From positions 212,446 to 276,445 of the forward strand of contig NZ_JAYGIN010000012.1 of assembly GCF_034931005.1 (NCBI RefSeq): a stretch of DNA of 64,000 bases. The letters are read 5' to 3'. Positions within the stretch are counted from its first letter, which is position 1, and each line of letters begins with the position of its first letter. This stretch comes from Arcicella sp034931005 (GTDB taxonomy: Bacteria; Bacteroidota; Bacteroidia; Cytophagales; Spirosomataceae). Below, one piece after another: positions 16,797-25,189 of this stretch. Position numbers and translations under genes: made by a program. Below the pieces are notes generated by a model, which made no database searches, was not told the DNA's origin, and saw only the letters and a list, made by a program, of their open reading frames with translations.

Positions 16797-18875
16797 CTAT
16801 TTAAAAAACTTCAATTTAACCACTTCTTTTTCAGTCAAGAATCTCCAAGAACCACGTGGAAGGTCTTTTTTGTTTAATCCTGCAAAAGTTGTACGGTCAA
16901 GTTTTAGGACTTCATAACCTAAAGATTCAAATAAACGTCTAACGATACGGTTTCTTCCTGAGTGAATTTTGATACCAACAACCATTCCATCAGGTGTTAC
17001 CATACCTAATTCATCCGCTTTAAATTCACCATCTTCAAGCTTAACACCTTTCAAGATTTCTTCATAATGTTCGGTTGTCAAGGATTTATCAAGTTCAACT
17101 TGATATAATTTTTCAACTTCATTTGAAGGATGAGTCAACTTATCTGCTAATTCTCCGTCATTCGTCAAAAGTAACAAACCTGTTGTATTTCTGTCCAAAC
17201 GACCTACTGGATAAATACGTTCTTCGCAAGCATTTTTTACTAAATCCATTACCGTTTTGCGGTCATCTGGGTCTTCGGTTGTGGTAATGAAATCTTTAGG
17301 TTTGTTAATTAAAACATACACCATTTTCTCACGACTCAACTTCTTATTTCCCATTTTCACGACATCACCAGGTTGAACTTGATAGCCCATTTCGGTAATA
17401 ATTTCTCCGTTCACTTTTATCTCACCTGATTTAATTATATCATCAGCTTCACGACGTGAGCAAACACCAGCATTGGCAATAAAGCGGTTCAAACGAATTT
17501 CGGCACTATTTTTCTTTTCAGATTCAGCTATTTTCTTCTGGACTTTCTTGGGAGCAGTATCTTTATAATGTCCAATTTTATACGTTGGAGTCCATTTATC
17601 AGATTCTTCTACTGGTCGGTGAGCTTTGAAAAGGTTTTTGCCTCCAAAATTTGCTTTTGCCGAACCAAAAGTCTTTTCTGTCTTATCGTTTCCCTCTATT
17701 TTTTTTTTTTCGTCAAAAGAAGGTCTTTCTCCAGTGGCATTCGGACGAGGCTTATTAAAATCTCCCTTATCGAATCTTTTGGCTACTGGCTTTCTTTTAT
17801 CAGCTCCAGAGTCTCTTCTTCCCTCAAAAGGTCTTTTTTCGTCACGATTAAACTCTTTTCTTTCTGGACGTTCGCTATTAAATTCTCTTTTTTCTCCGAA
17901 AGGTTTACGCTCGCCTGAGTTAAAATCTCTCTTTTCTCCGTAAGGTTTACGCTCGCCTGAGTTGAAATCTCTCTTTTCTCCGAAAGGTTTACGCTCGCCT
18001 GAATTAAAGTCTCTCTTTTCTCCGTAAGGTTTACGCTCACCTGAGTTGAAATCTCTTTTCTCTCCGTAAGGTTTACGCTCGCCTGAGTTAAAATCTCTTT
18101 TCTCTCCGAAAGGTTTACGCTCGCCTGAGTTGAAATCTCTTTTCTCTCCGTAAGGTTTACGCTCGCCTGAGTTGAAATCTCTTTTCTCTCCGTAAGGTTT
18201 ACGCTCACCTGAGTTAAAATCTCTTTTCTCTCCGTAAGGTTTACGCTCACCTGAGTTAAAATCTCTTCTTTCTGGACGTTCACTATTAAAATCTCGTCTC
18301 TCTCCTCTATTCTCTGAACGCTCGCCGTAAGGTTTACGCTCGCCTGAGTTGAAGTCTCTTTTCTCTCCATAAGGTTTACGCTCACCTGAGTTAAAATCTC
18401 TTCTTTCTGGACGTTCACTATTAAAATCTCGTCTCTCTCCTCTATTCTCTGAACGCTCGCCGTAAGGTTTACGCTCGCCTGAGTTGAAGTCTCTTCTTTC
18501 TGGACGTTCACTATTAAAATCTCTTCTTTCTCCTCTATTCTCTGAACGCTCGCCATAAGGTTTACGCTCACCTGAGTTGAAATCTCTTCTTTCTGGACGT
18601 TCACTATTGAAATCTCGTCTCTCTCCTCTATTCTCTGAACGTTCGCCATAAGGTTTACGCTCGCCTGAGTTGAAGTCTCTTCTTTCTGGACGTTCACTAT
18701 TGAAATCTCGTCTCTCTCCTCTATTCACTGAACCACCTCTATTTTCGTCTTCTCCACCGTAGGTTTTTCTTACAGGCACTTCACGCCCTAATTCACGGTT
18801 TAATTCATCTTTTCTTTGACGAGTTTGTTCTCTTCTCTCAAAGTTCAAATCTTCTTTTTCGATTCGCTTTCTCAT
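16797..18875 (-). CDS. Pseudouridine synthase (RsuA/RluB family) with long repetitive N-terminal extension
   Basis: The C-terminal 232 residues (about 461-692) are a complete RsuA/RluB-type enzyme: an S4 RNA-binding domain (RLNRFIANAGVCSRREADD) and a catalytic domain with the nucleophilic Asp at about 561 in GRLDRNTTGLLLL, plus the KxxxHSGRNRIVRR element. RluB modifies 23S rRNA, RluE and RsuA other sites; the position cannot be read from sequence. The first 460 residues are disordered-looking and highly charged, with 14 copies of RDFNSGERKP[Y/F]GE and interspersed SERPER and RSENRGER units (DNA 17880-18735). This resembles RNA-binding low-complexity tails seen in other Bacteroidota RluB proteins, but is unusually long and regular. 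Confidence 0.9.
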   Translation of the reverse strand: MRKRIEKEDLNFERREQTRQRKDELNRELGREVPVRKTYGGEDENRGGSVNRGERRDFNSERPERRDFNSGERKPYGERSENRGERRDFNSERPERRDFNSGERKPYGERSENRGERRDFNSERPERRDFNSGERKPYGERSENRGERRDFNSERPERRDFNSGERKPYGEKRDFNSGERKPYGERSENRGERRDFNSERPERRDFNSGERKPYGEKRDFNSGERKPYGEKRDFNSGERKPYGEKRDFNSGERKPFGEKRDFNSGERKPYGEKRDFNSGERKPYGEKRDFNSGERKPFGEKRDFNSGERKPYGEKRDFNSGERKPFGEKREFNSERPERKEFNRDEKRPFEGRRDSGADKRKPVAKRFDKGDFNKPRPNATGERPSFDEKKKIEGNDKTEKTFGSAKANFGGKNLFKAHRPVEESDKWTPTYKIGHYKDTAPKKVQKKIAESEKKNSAEIRLNRFIANAGVCSRREADDIIKSGEIKVNGEIITEMGYQVQPGDVVKMGNKKLSREKMVYVLINKPKDFITTTEDPDDRKTVMDLVKNACEERIYPVGRLDRNTTGLLLLTNDGELADKLTHPSNEVEKLYQVELDKSLTTEHYEEILKGVKLEDGEFKADELGMVTPDGMVVGIKIHSGRNRIVRRLFESLGYEVLKLDRTTFAGLNKKDLPRGSWRFLTEKEVVKLKFFK
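17880..18735 (-). repeat. In-gene tandem repeats encoding RDFNSGERKPYGE units
   Basis: About 42-bp units (14 codons) recur at 17880-18270 almost perfectly, and longer composite units of about 114 bp including SENRGERRDFNSERPER recur at 18270-18735. Unit boundaries keep the reading frame, so copy number changes would lengthen or shorten the protein without disrupting the enzyme domain. Confidence 0.9.
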
Positions 18876-19226
18876 TTTTCTATTTGTTAAAATATTGCAA
18901 CATCACTGCTGTAAATAATCACGATTGTAAATCAAAAAAACAGGTTGTTTTTATTAGTTAAAAACCTATATTTCAATGATTTAACAATTCCATTTCTTTA
19001 AATGGCTTGCAAAGGTACAATAATTTTATTAATATCATACAAATTTTAAAAGTACAATTTTAAATATTTTTATTGTACAATATTAAACAGGAAATAATTA
19101 CATCTGAATACCGAAGAAGCAACTCCCAAAAATGATATATAAATTGTGATTTTGTATATTTACATAATCATTCATTCATCAACGTAAAAAGGACTATTTT
19201 TCTTTCAGAAAAAATAGTTTTATGCT
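18876..19226. other. 351-bp divergent intergenic region
   Basis: This AT-rich spacer separates the pseudouridine synthase gene from the divergent small membrane protein gene. It contains a good minus-strand promoter candidate (19010-19043) and, just before the plus-strand gene, a hairpin ACTATTTTT...AAAAATAGT at about 19193-19218. No gene was seen in it. Confidence 0.6.
19010..19043 (-). promoter_or_regulatory. Candidate Bacteroidota sigma-ABfr promoter for the pseudouridine synthase
   Basis: On the minus strand, TTTG (19040-19043) and TACCTTTG (19010-19017, matching TAnnTTTG) are 22 bp apart, close to the -33/-7 consensus of Bacteroidota housekeeping promoters. It would give a leader of about 125 nt. 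Confidence 0.45.
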
Positions 19227-19757
19227 ATGAAAGCACTTTTTTCTTTAATTATAATTGTCACTTTCTTTATCAAAATAGGAGGATTTTACGCCTATTTAAT
19301 GATAGAAAGACATGAAATTAGGGAAGAAATTGAACATAAACTTGTCCATTCTATTCCAAAATCAGCTCTCAAATGTATTATTGCTACCTCTGAAAATATA
19401 TCTAAAATTGAATGGCGACGACCTCAAAAAGAGTTCAAATTTGAAGGAGAGTTTTATGATGTTGTTACGGTAGAAATATATAAAGGAACAACTTATTATT
19501 TTTGTATCAATGACCACGCAGAAACCCTTTTAGAAGCGAAAATTGATAGCTTGCTCAAACACCAAACCGACCATTTACCTTTTAGCAACCACACAAAACA
19601 TTTTTTGAGCTTACTTTTAGAACCCATTACAATTCATCAAAGCATACTTTATTTATTTGAACATTTTGCTACCAATTACAAATCAAACTTTCCTCCATTT
19701 TTAATCGCTCTTAGCTCAAGCATTTTGTTTGAAAGAGAACAACCTCCGCAGTTTTAA
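19227..19757 (+). CDS. Hypothetical membrane-anchored protein
   Basis: The 176-residue protein has one N-terminal hydrophobic segment (FSLIIIVTFFIKIGGFYAYLMI) and a mostly helical remainder with many His and Glu residues and a second moderately hydrophobic stretch near the end. No family was recognised. It could be a membrane-anchored or secreted small protein. The C-terminal part, rich in Phe, Leu and Ser, resembles a translated non-coding tail, so the biological length is not certain. It stands alone between two large intergenic regions. Confidence 0.5.
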   Translation: MKALFSLIIIVTFFIKIGGFYAYLMIERHEIREEIEHKLVHSIPKSALKCIIATSENISKIEWRRPQKEFKFEGEFYDVVTVEIYKGTTYYFCINDHAETLLEAKIDSLLKHQTDHLPFSNHTKHFLSLLLEPITIHQSILYLFEHFATNYKSNFPPFLIALSSSILFEREQPPQF

Positions 19758-20097
19758 AATTGGGTAATGGTTATTGAAAATTGGTTATCGGTTAAACGAA
19801 ATAGCTTTATTAAAAGAAACTTCCTTGACAAATCGACCGATAACTTCATCCAATTGCTTTTCTCACACTTCTATAAACCCCTGAAAGCATCCTAATTTTT
19901 TAGTTTGCTGATTTTTTATTGTCAAAATTATGGTTCGTCTATGATTTAGATTCGTTAGACAAATGCACGTTTTCATAAAACACGAACCTTAATAACCCGA
20001 AAAGTTTGTAGCAACACATCACTACAATAATGACAGAGCATCATAATTGTTGCGTTATTGGCTCTTTATAAATCACTTTTCGCTTAAATCAATTCCC
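19758..20097. other. 340-bp leader region of the TonB-dependent receptor gene
   Basis: No gene is visible. Two long-range inverted pairs are present: GTTATCGGTT with GACCGATAAC (about 19784-19847), and GGTTCGT with ACGAACC (19932-19938 and 19982-19988). The second could form a stem-loop about 110 nt before the receptor start. It does not match a riboswitch class I know. Confidence 0.4.
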
Positions 20098-22269
20098 ATG
20101 AAAAAAATATTTACCCTCTCATATTTAATTTTTAGTACAGGGTTTGCTTTTGCCCAAGATTCAACCAGTAAAGCTCTTGAAGAAGTTATCGTTAGAGAAA
20201 AACGTAAAACTGCCAAAGAAAGAGGCGAATTTAAGCGTCATGCCCAAACCGTAGAAGCACTTACCGAAGAAGAACTTAACAGAAATAACCCTGCCTTTAT
20301 CGAACAAAGTTTGGGAACAATGACAGGTGTACAAGTAGATAAACGGACGCAATTGGGTGGACAACGCTTAGTAATAAGAGGTTATGGCAACGACCAAAAG
20401 TTTAATAATTGGGGTGTAAAAGCATATTATAATGGAATTCCTATTACAAATGCAGAAGGGGTCACTGTTTTAGATGATATTGACTTTTCATTAGTGAATA
20501 ACATTGAAGTAATAAAGGGTCCAGCTGCAACGATGTATGGTGGTGGCGTTGGTGGAGTAGCTCGTTTTTATTTAAAATCGTCGGAAAACAAAGGTGTTTC
20601 AATTACCGAAAAAGCATCAACAGGGTCTTTTGGTTTATTCCAATCAAATACTCGTTTAGACATCGTAGGTGATAGTTCTGCCATTGCTTTAAGTTATGGA
20701 CATTTACAGTCAGACGGTTATCGTCCGAGAGGCAATAGTTTAAAGAATTACCTGACATTTTTTGGCGAATTCAAGTTCAACAAGAAGCAAATGTTATCCG
20801 TTTACTTGAGTCAAAATTATTCTTATGAAGGAGTGACTGGACAAATTCCTTATGCCGATTATTACGCAGGTATTGACAACGGCAACACTGCATACACAAA
20901 GAGAAATGCTCGTAACGAAATATATGCTACCCGTTTTGGTATAACGCATCAATATAATTTTTCGGAAAATTTCAGCAATTATACTACCGCATTTTACTCC
21001 AATCAGGATTTTTCACGAATTGCCGCTGGTGCTTATGAAATGAGTATGAATCCTAATTATGGCGTTAGGTCAGTTTTTCTTTTAAAGTCTAACTTTTCAT
21101 CGACCATTACCAATGAATTGAATATCGGCACTGAAATTCAGCAATCACGTTCGCAGATTTCAAACTATCGTTTTCTTGGAACAGACGATAACAATCCATT
21201 AAAAGTCCAAGATATTTCTAAAGGTTCTTACTTCAAATATGTAACCAATCAGAATTCCTTTTTTATCCACAACCGAACCTCGATTACACCACTTGACCTA
21301 TCTTTAATTTTGGGATTGAGTGCTAATAATATCAGTTACAGTCGCCTTGACTTATTGGCAAATCCTGGATTAGTGGCAGGTTATAACAAAGATTTATCAT
21401 TTCAGAAAAGTTTTTCAACCTCATTCAATCCGCATATTGCTTTACAGAAAAATATAAATGACCAAATCATAAATTTGAGTTATAGCGAAGGTTATAATGC
21501 TCCGACAGCATCAACAGCATTTATAGGTACAATCAACAGAACGAATGATAATTTATTGCCAGAAAAGGCAAAAATGATTGATTTAGCGATTCAGGGGTTA
21601 TTATTCAGTAATCACTTAGATTATCAAGTCTCTTTATTCAACATCGACATTACCAACAAATTAACGCAATTATCAGGAGTAATTCCAACGGGAGGAACAT
21701 ATAGCTATTTTGCCAATACAGGCAATCAAAGCAACTCAGGGTTAGAGCTTAGTTTAGGATACTTATTCATTCCAAGAACGAAATCGTTTATTAAGAAAAT
21801 TGAGCCATTCTTCAATTATTCAAACTACAATTTCAAATACAGTGATTTTAAGACAAGATTTGGAACTGACATCGTTGATTATTCTAACAAACAAGTAGTT
21901 GGGATACCTAAAAACAAATATGCTCTCGGCTTAGACATTGTAACCAAAGCGGGTTTATACCTCAACAATACCTACAATTTCATGGGAGATGTATATACAG
22001 ACTTTGCGAATACTAATAATGTAAAAGAATTTGCTCTGTTGAACAGTAAAATTGGGTTTAAATACACAGGTCAAAAGGTAGATTTTGATATTTACGTTGC
22101 GGGTAACAACCTAACCAATCAAGTTAATTACACATTTTTGTTTTTGGGGAACAACATCAATGACACTGACCCAGACAATAACTATCCACCAGGCACTTCC
22201 ACCGACGTAAACCCCGGCTCGAATAAAGCTTATTACTTTGGTGGGGTAAATGTGAAGTTTAAGTTCTAA
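20098..22269 (+). CDS. TonB-dependent outer-membrane receptor
   Basis: The 723-residue protein starts at the ATG at 20098, where a clear signal peptide begins (MKKIFTLSYLIFSTGFAFAQ); upstream codons to 20047 are not signal-like. A TonB-box-like segment (LEEVIVREKRK) precedes a plug domain with RLVIRGYGNDQ and VEVIKGPA-type EVIKGPAATMYGGGVGG, and then a 22-strand-type barrel that ends in an aromatic residue (GGVNVKFKF). The overall type resembles siderophore or metal-chelate receptors (FecA/PupB-like short plug), not SusC. No accompanying SusD, FecR or sigma factor gene is present, so the ligand is unknown. A terminator and a tRNA gene follow directly. Confidence 0.9.
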   Translation: MKKIFTLSYLIFSTGFAFAQDSTSKALEEVIVREKRKTAKERGEFKRHAQTVEALTEEELNRNNPAFIEQSLGTMTGVQVDKRTQLGGQRLVIRGYGNDQKFNNWGVKAYYNGIPITNAEGVTVLDDIDFSLVNNIEVIKGPAATMYGGGVGGVARFYLKSSENKGVSITEKASTGSFGLFQSNTRLDIVGDSSAIALSYGHLQSDGYRPRGNSLKNYLTFFGEFKFNKKQMLSVYLSQNYSYEGVTGQIPYADYYAGIDNGNTAYTKRNARNEIYATRFGITHQYNFSENFSNYTTAFYSNQDFSRIAAGAYEMSMNPNYGVRSVFLLKSNFSSTITNELNIGTEIQQSRSQISNYRFLGTDDNNPLKVQDISKGSYFKYVTNQNSFFIHNRTSITPLDLSLILGLSANNISYSRLDLLANPGLVAGYNKDLSFQKSFSTSFNPHIALQKNINDQIINLSYSEGYNAPTASTAFIGTINRTNDNLLPEKAKMIDLAIQGLLFSNHLDYQVSLFNIDITNKLTQLSGVIPTGGTYSYFANTGNQSNSGLELSLGYLFIPRTKSFIKKIEPFFNYSNYNFKYSDFKTRFGTDIVDYSNKQVVGIPKNKYALGLDIVTKAGLYLNNTYNFMGDVYTDFANTNNVKEFALLNSKIGFKYTGQKVDFDIYVAGNNLTNQVNYTFLFLGNNINDTDPDNNYPPGTSTDVNPGSNKAYYFGGVNVKFKF

Positions 22270-22270
22270 A

Positions 22271-22307
22271 ACAAAAAAGCCTTAAATCGAATGATTTAAG
22301 GCTTTTT
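22271..22307 (+). terminator. Terminator after TonB-dependent receptor
   Basis: AAAAAAGCCTTAAATCGAAT and the following GATTTAAGGCTTTTT form a GC-containing hairpin ending in five T. It lies between the receptor stop and the minus-strand tRNA gene and may serve both directions. Confidence 0.85.
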
Positions 22308-22308
22308 G

Positions 22309-22382
22309 CTCCCTCTCCTGGGCTCGAACCAGGGACCCCATGATTAACAGTCATGTGCTCTAACCAGCTGAGCTAAGAAGGA
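22309..22382 (-). tRNA. tRNA-Asn (anticodon GTT)
   Basis: The minus strand reads TCCTTCTTAGCTCAGCTGGT at its 5' end and folds into a full cloverleaf: acceptor TCCTTCT/AGAGGGA with one G-U pair, D-arm AGCTCAGCTGGTTAGAGC, anticodon stem CATGA/TCATG with loop CTGTTAA, and T-arm CCTGG-TTCGAGC-CCAGG. The anticodon GTT decodes asparagine. CCA is not encoded. No neighbouring tRNA genes or integrated element is seen at its 3' end. Confidence 0.97.
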
Positions 22383-22513
22383 TTGTTGTTAATCGTGATG
22401 CAAAATTAGTCGGTTTGTACTTATTACGCAAGCGTTTTGATTGAAAAAATTTTAAAAAAAATCCTATTTTATCTTTACCCTTTGATTATCAGTTTTTTAG
22501 GTTTGAAAAAAAA

Positions 22514-23146
22514 TTACTTCATTGGTACATGAACAACCATTTTTGTCTCAAAAAACTCCTCTTCATAGAAGTTTGATAGTTCATAGACTTTGGTTTTCTT
22601 GCCAAATTCCTTTAACTCTTCTTTTAAATCTCCTCCTTTTAAGTACAAAATCCCATTTTGGAGTTTATTATAATTATTAATATTGATTTTGCCTTTTACC
22701 CAACCATAAAATGGCAACAAGCGTGTTACTGCTCTGCTTACAATAAAATCATATTCTCCTTCTACTTGTTCTGCTCGTGTTTGTTCAGCTTTTACATTTT
22801 CTAAGCCTAAGGCTTGAGCAACTTCATTGACTACTTTTATTTTCTTTCCAATGCTATCAATTAAGTGAAATTGACAATTAGGAAATAAAATAGCTAAGGG
22901 TATTCCAGGAAAACCTCCGCCCGTTCCGACATCCAAAATTTCGGTAAAATCTTTAAAATCGACAATTTTGGCTATTCCTAAAGAGTGTAAAATGTGCTTT
23001 TCGTAGAGATTGTCAATATCTGTTCTTGAAATAACATTAATTTGTGCATTCCAGGTAGCATACAAATCACCTAATTGGGCAAACTGTTGCTTTTGTTTCT
23101 CCGAAAGTTGTGGAAAATATTTTTCTATGATTTTTGAATCGTTCAT
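22514..23146 (-). CDS. rsmG: 16S rRNA (guanine-527-N7)-methyltransferase
   Basis: RsmG (GidB) methylates G527 of 16S rRNA with S-adenosylmethionine; its loss gives low-level streptomycin resistance in several bacteria. The SAM-binding motif ILDVGTGGGFPGIPLAI is present, followed by LIDSIGKKI, a RAEQ segment and FIVSRAVTRL. The start at 23146 (MNDSKIIEKYFPQLSEKQ) gives 210 residues, the usual length; the 19 codons upstream to 23203 (FINFPNPHFIIYTLND) are not family-like. The gene is monocistronic, with the glycosyltransferase gene upstream on the same strand about 110 bp away. Confidence 0.95.
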   Translation of the reverse strand: MNDSKIIEKYFPQLSEKQKQQFAQLGDLYATWNAQINVISRTDIDNLYEKHILHSLGIAKIVDFKDFTEILDVGTGGGFPGIPLAILFPNCQFHLIDSIGKKIKVVNEVAQALGLENVKAEQTRAEQVEGEYDFIVSRAVTRLLPFYGWVKGKININNYNKLQNGILYLKGGDLKEELKEFGKKTKVYELSNFYEEEFFETKMVVHVPMK

Positions 23147-23258
23147 ATCGTTCAATGTGTAAATGATAAAATGAGGATTTGGAAAATTAATGAATGAGAA
23201 CAAAATGTTTTATGATAAATGAGCATAAACTATTCATTCACTTTATCAATCTCTTGTA

Positions 23259-24419
23259 TTACCTCCATCTCATTTTTTGTCTTCTTGGAATAAAATTATT
23301 GATGCCCATTATCAGGAAATATAAAGCAAAGATACCATCCCAAAAGGGGAATGTAAATGTTTCAAGCGTATTATCGAATCTTTTATTTGCCTTAAAAAAA
23401 ATTATCCATTGGCTTATTAACCTCAGCAGAAAAACCCCTAATACCCAAAAAACAACAGGGTTATGCCTAAATAATGGTGCTAATATGATAAACGAAATCC
23501 ATGATAGGATTTGAGTCGATGCCAAAGCTCCCAACAATGCTTTATTTTTGAATTGATAATATTTTCCAACCGACAAATGCCTTCTTTTTTGTCTATACCA
23601 TGTTTCCCAAGTTGTTTTAGGAAAGGAATACATAAATGTATTTGGATTTAAACAAACGGCTGTATTCTTATCATTGGCAACGTCATTCATGAATAAATCA
23701 TCATCACCCCCTAAAATATTGGTGTGTTTGGCAAAACCTTTATTTTGAAGAAATAATGACTTTTTATACATCAAATTTCTTCCAACGCCCATATAAGGTA
23801 CACCTGTAATGGCAAATGAGAAGTATTGAATGGCAGTAATAAATGTTTCGTATCTGATTAAATTATTAAGAAAACCTTTCTCGCTAAAATAGGGTGAAAA
23901 ACCTAATACTATTTCTTTATCTGTTGATAAACATTCCGCCATTCCTGCTATCCAGTTGATACTTTGAGGGCGACAATCTGCATCGGTCAAAAGAATTGTC
24001 TCGTATTTAGCTGATTTTATCCCTAAAGTCAAAGCATATTTTTTGGAAGATAAGTGTTCGGGAGTTTGGTCTATTCTCAGAAATCTAACTTTTTGATATT
24101 CAGAGCATTCTCCCAGTAAATAATCAAATGTCCCATCCCATGAACGGTCATCCACAATAATTACTTCAAAAGTGGGATATTCTTGAGCATTTAAAAGTGG
24201 CAATAGTTCTTTAAGATTAACTAATTCGTTCCATGCACAAACGATAACGGATACTCCATGAGACTTCCCAATTGGTATTATTGGAGTATCCTGCTGAATA
24301 ACTTTAGCAAAAACAAAAAGAATAAAATATAACTGAAATGCAACAGATATAATAAATATGCTGAATAAAAGTGGTATCAAAGCCGTCAATATCAATGAGT
24401 TAGTAAAATCGGAGTGCAA
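23259..24419 (-). CDS. Family 2 glycosyltransferase, membrane-bound
   Basis: The 386-residue protein has an N-terminal membrane helix, a GT-A fold domain with VSVIVCAWNE, VIIVDDRSWDGT, the DxD-like TDADCRPQS (metal/NDP binding), a conserved GVGRNLMYKKSLF acceptor region and the RQKRRHLSVGKYYQ element equivalent to QxxRW, then two or three C-terminal membrane helices. This is the layout of processive or lipid-linked GT2 enzymes. The acceptor is unknown. No ATG precedes the first membrane helix, so the start is a TTG; the one given (24419) overlaps a TATCTTTG -7-like box, so translation may begin at one of the TTG codons further in. Confidence 0.85.
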   Translation of the reverse strand: MHSDFTNSLILTALIPLLFSIFIISVAFQLYFILFVFAKVIQQDTPIIPIGKSHGVSVIVCAWNELVNLKELLPLLNAQEYPTFEVIIVDDRSWDGTFDYLLGECSEYQKVRFLRIDQTPEHLSSKKYALTLGIKSAKYETILLTDADCRPQSINWIAGMAECLSTDKEIVLGFSPYFSEKGFLNNLIRYETFITAIQYFSFAITGVPYMGVGRNLMYKKSLFLQNKGFAKHTNILGGDDDLFMNDVANDKNTAVCLNPNTFMYSFPKTTWETWYRQKRRHLSVGKYYQFKNKALLGALASTQILSWISFIILAPLFRHNPVVFWVLGVFLLRLISQWIIFFKANKRFDNTLETFTFPFWDGIFALYFLIMGINNFIPRRQKMRWR

Positions 24420-24772
24420 AGATAGCTGATTAGAGATTAGAGATTGGAGATTAGAGGGTAGTTTTTATGAATATGTTGTAATTTTGTGAATATAATTATG
24501 GTTATTAGTTATTGGGGCTGGTAAATGATATTGAGTAAATGTAAATGTTTGCTTTTCTAAGTAAGAATAACAAATTAATTAATAATATTAAATATTGTCA
24601 TCATGACGTAGGGGCGTATCGCATACGCCCAAAAAGTCGAGATGTGGGCGTATGCGATACGCCCCTACACAATATCAATTTATTTATTCCAAATACTTAG
24701 ATAGTTCCGCAAAGTATTAAGCGTTTTGTTCGTAAAATTCTTAATGCTTAATACTTAGGACTTGATACCACA
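24420..24772. other. 353-bp repeat-bearing spacer
   Basis: The spacer holds a GATTAGAGATTGGAGATTAGAG simple repeat near 24430-24455, the family A palindrome (24569-24702), and a TAGATAGTTCCG word at about 24698-24709 that equals the terminal bases of the MITE described at 5745, without the rest of that element. No gene was seen. Confidence 0.6.
24569..24702 (+). repeat. Palindrome family A, long copy (exact inverted duplicate of 63867-64000)
   Basis: The core 24608-24668 has arms GTAGGGGCGTATCGCATACG and its complement around AAAAAGTCGAGATGT. The flanking TTAATTAATAATATTAAATA side and the CAATATCAATTTATTTATTC side are also shared. All 134 bp match the reverse complement of 63867-64000 with no mismatch that I could find; the match may continue beyond the window end. 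Confidence 0.92.
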
Positions 24773-24982
24773 CTAAGCTGCTTTTTTTACCGCTTTTTTC
24801 GCTGCACTTTTTTCAACTTTTGCTTCTTTTTCAGTATCTGCACAGCATTTAGTTGCTTTTTCACTTTTTTTGCAACACCCTACTTCGGTCTTTTCGCATT
24901 TCTTATTTTTGTCTTTGTCAGTAGCTAAAGAAACATTCGCTACGAAAGCTAATAATGATAAACCTAAAATTACTTTTTTCAT
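24773..24982 (-). CDS. Small secreted Cys/Lys-rich protein
   Basis: The 69-residue protein has a signal peptide (MKKVILGLSLLAFVANVSLA) and a mature part of about 49 residues composed almost wholly of Lys, Glu, Ala and Cys, with five cysteines in C-x7-CC and CC pairs and a basic AKKAVKKAA end. No family is recognised. The paired cysteines suggest metal binding or disulfides. The gene has its own ATG and no near neighbour on its strand. Similar small Lys/Cys-rich periplasmic proteins are annotated in Cytophagales only as hypothetical. Confidence 0.65.
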   Translation of the reverse strand: MKKVILGLSLLAFVANVSLATDKDKNKKCEKTEVGCCKKSEKATKCCADTEKEAKVEKSAAKKAVKKAA

Positions 24983-25189
24983 GTTTTCTAAATGTTTAAA
25001 TGTATTGTAAGTCTTTGATAACGTGAATATAATGGTTTTATTTTAAAAAAATGAAGTCAAAAATCATGCCTGAAAATAAGAAGAATCATTATGCCAAAAG
25101 CATAGAGCCTTCTAATCGAGGACAGTTTTATTTGGTATTAAATTTAAGTTTACGAATCAAATATCCATTTACTCAATATTCTTAAAATC

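Noticed and set aside
17783..18697. Long alternative frame of about 300 codons within the pseudouridine synthase gene
   Set aside because: It is a product of the in-gene repeats, which lack stops in another frame; the RDFNSGERKP frame leads into the enzyme domain and is the real one.
17880..18735. Regular repeats that look like a CRISPR array
   Set aside because: Units are in frame, with no unique spacers of constant length; they code for peptide repeats, and no cas gene is near.
19758..20097. Riboswitch upstream of the TonB receptor
   Set aside because: The inverted pairs do not match cobalamin or other known riboswitch consensus sequences that I can recognise.
22309..22382. Integrated element at the tRNA-Asn gene
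   Set aside because: No integrase gene or duplicated tRNA 3' end was found on either side.
25050..25184. Short frame (MKSKIMPENKKNHYAKS...) of 44 codons before the esterase gene
   Set aside because: It has no recognisable ribosome binding site, family, signal or membrane segment, and probably occurs by chance.
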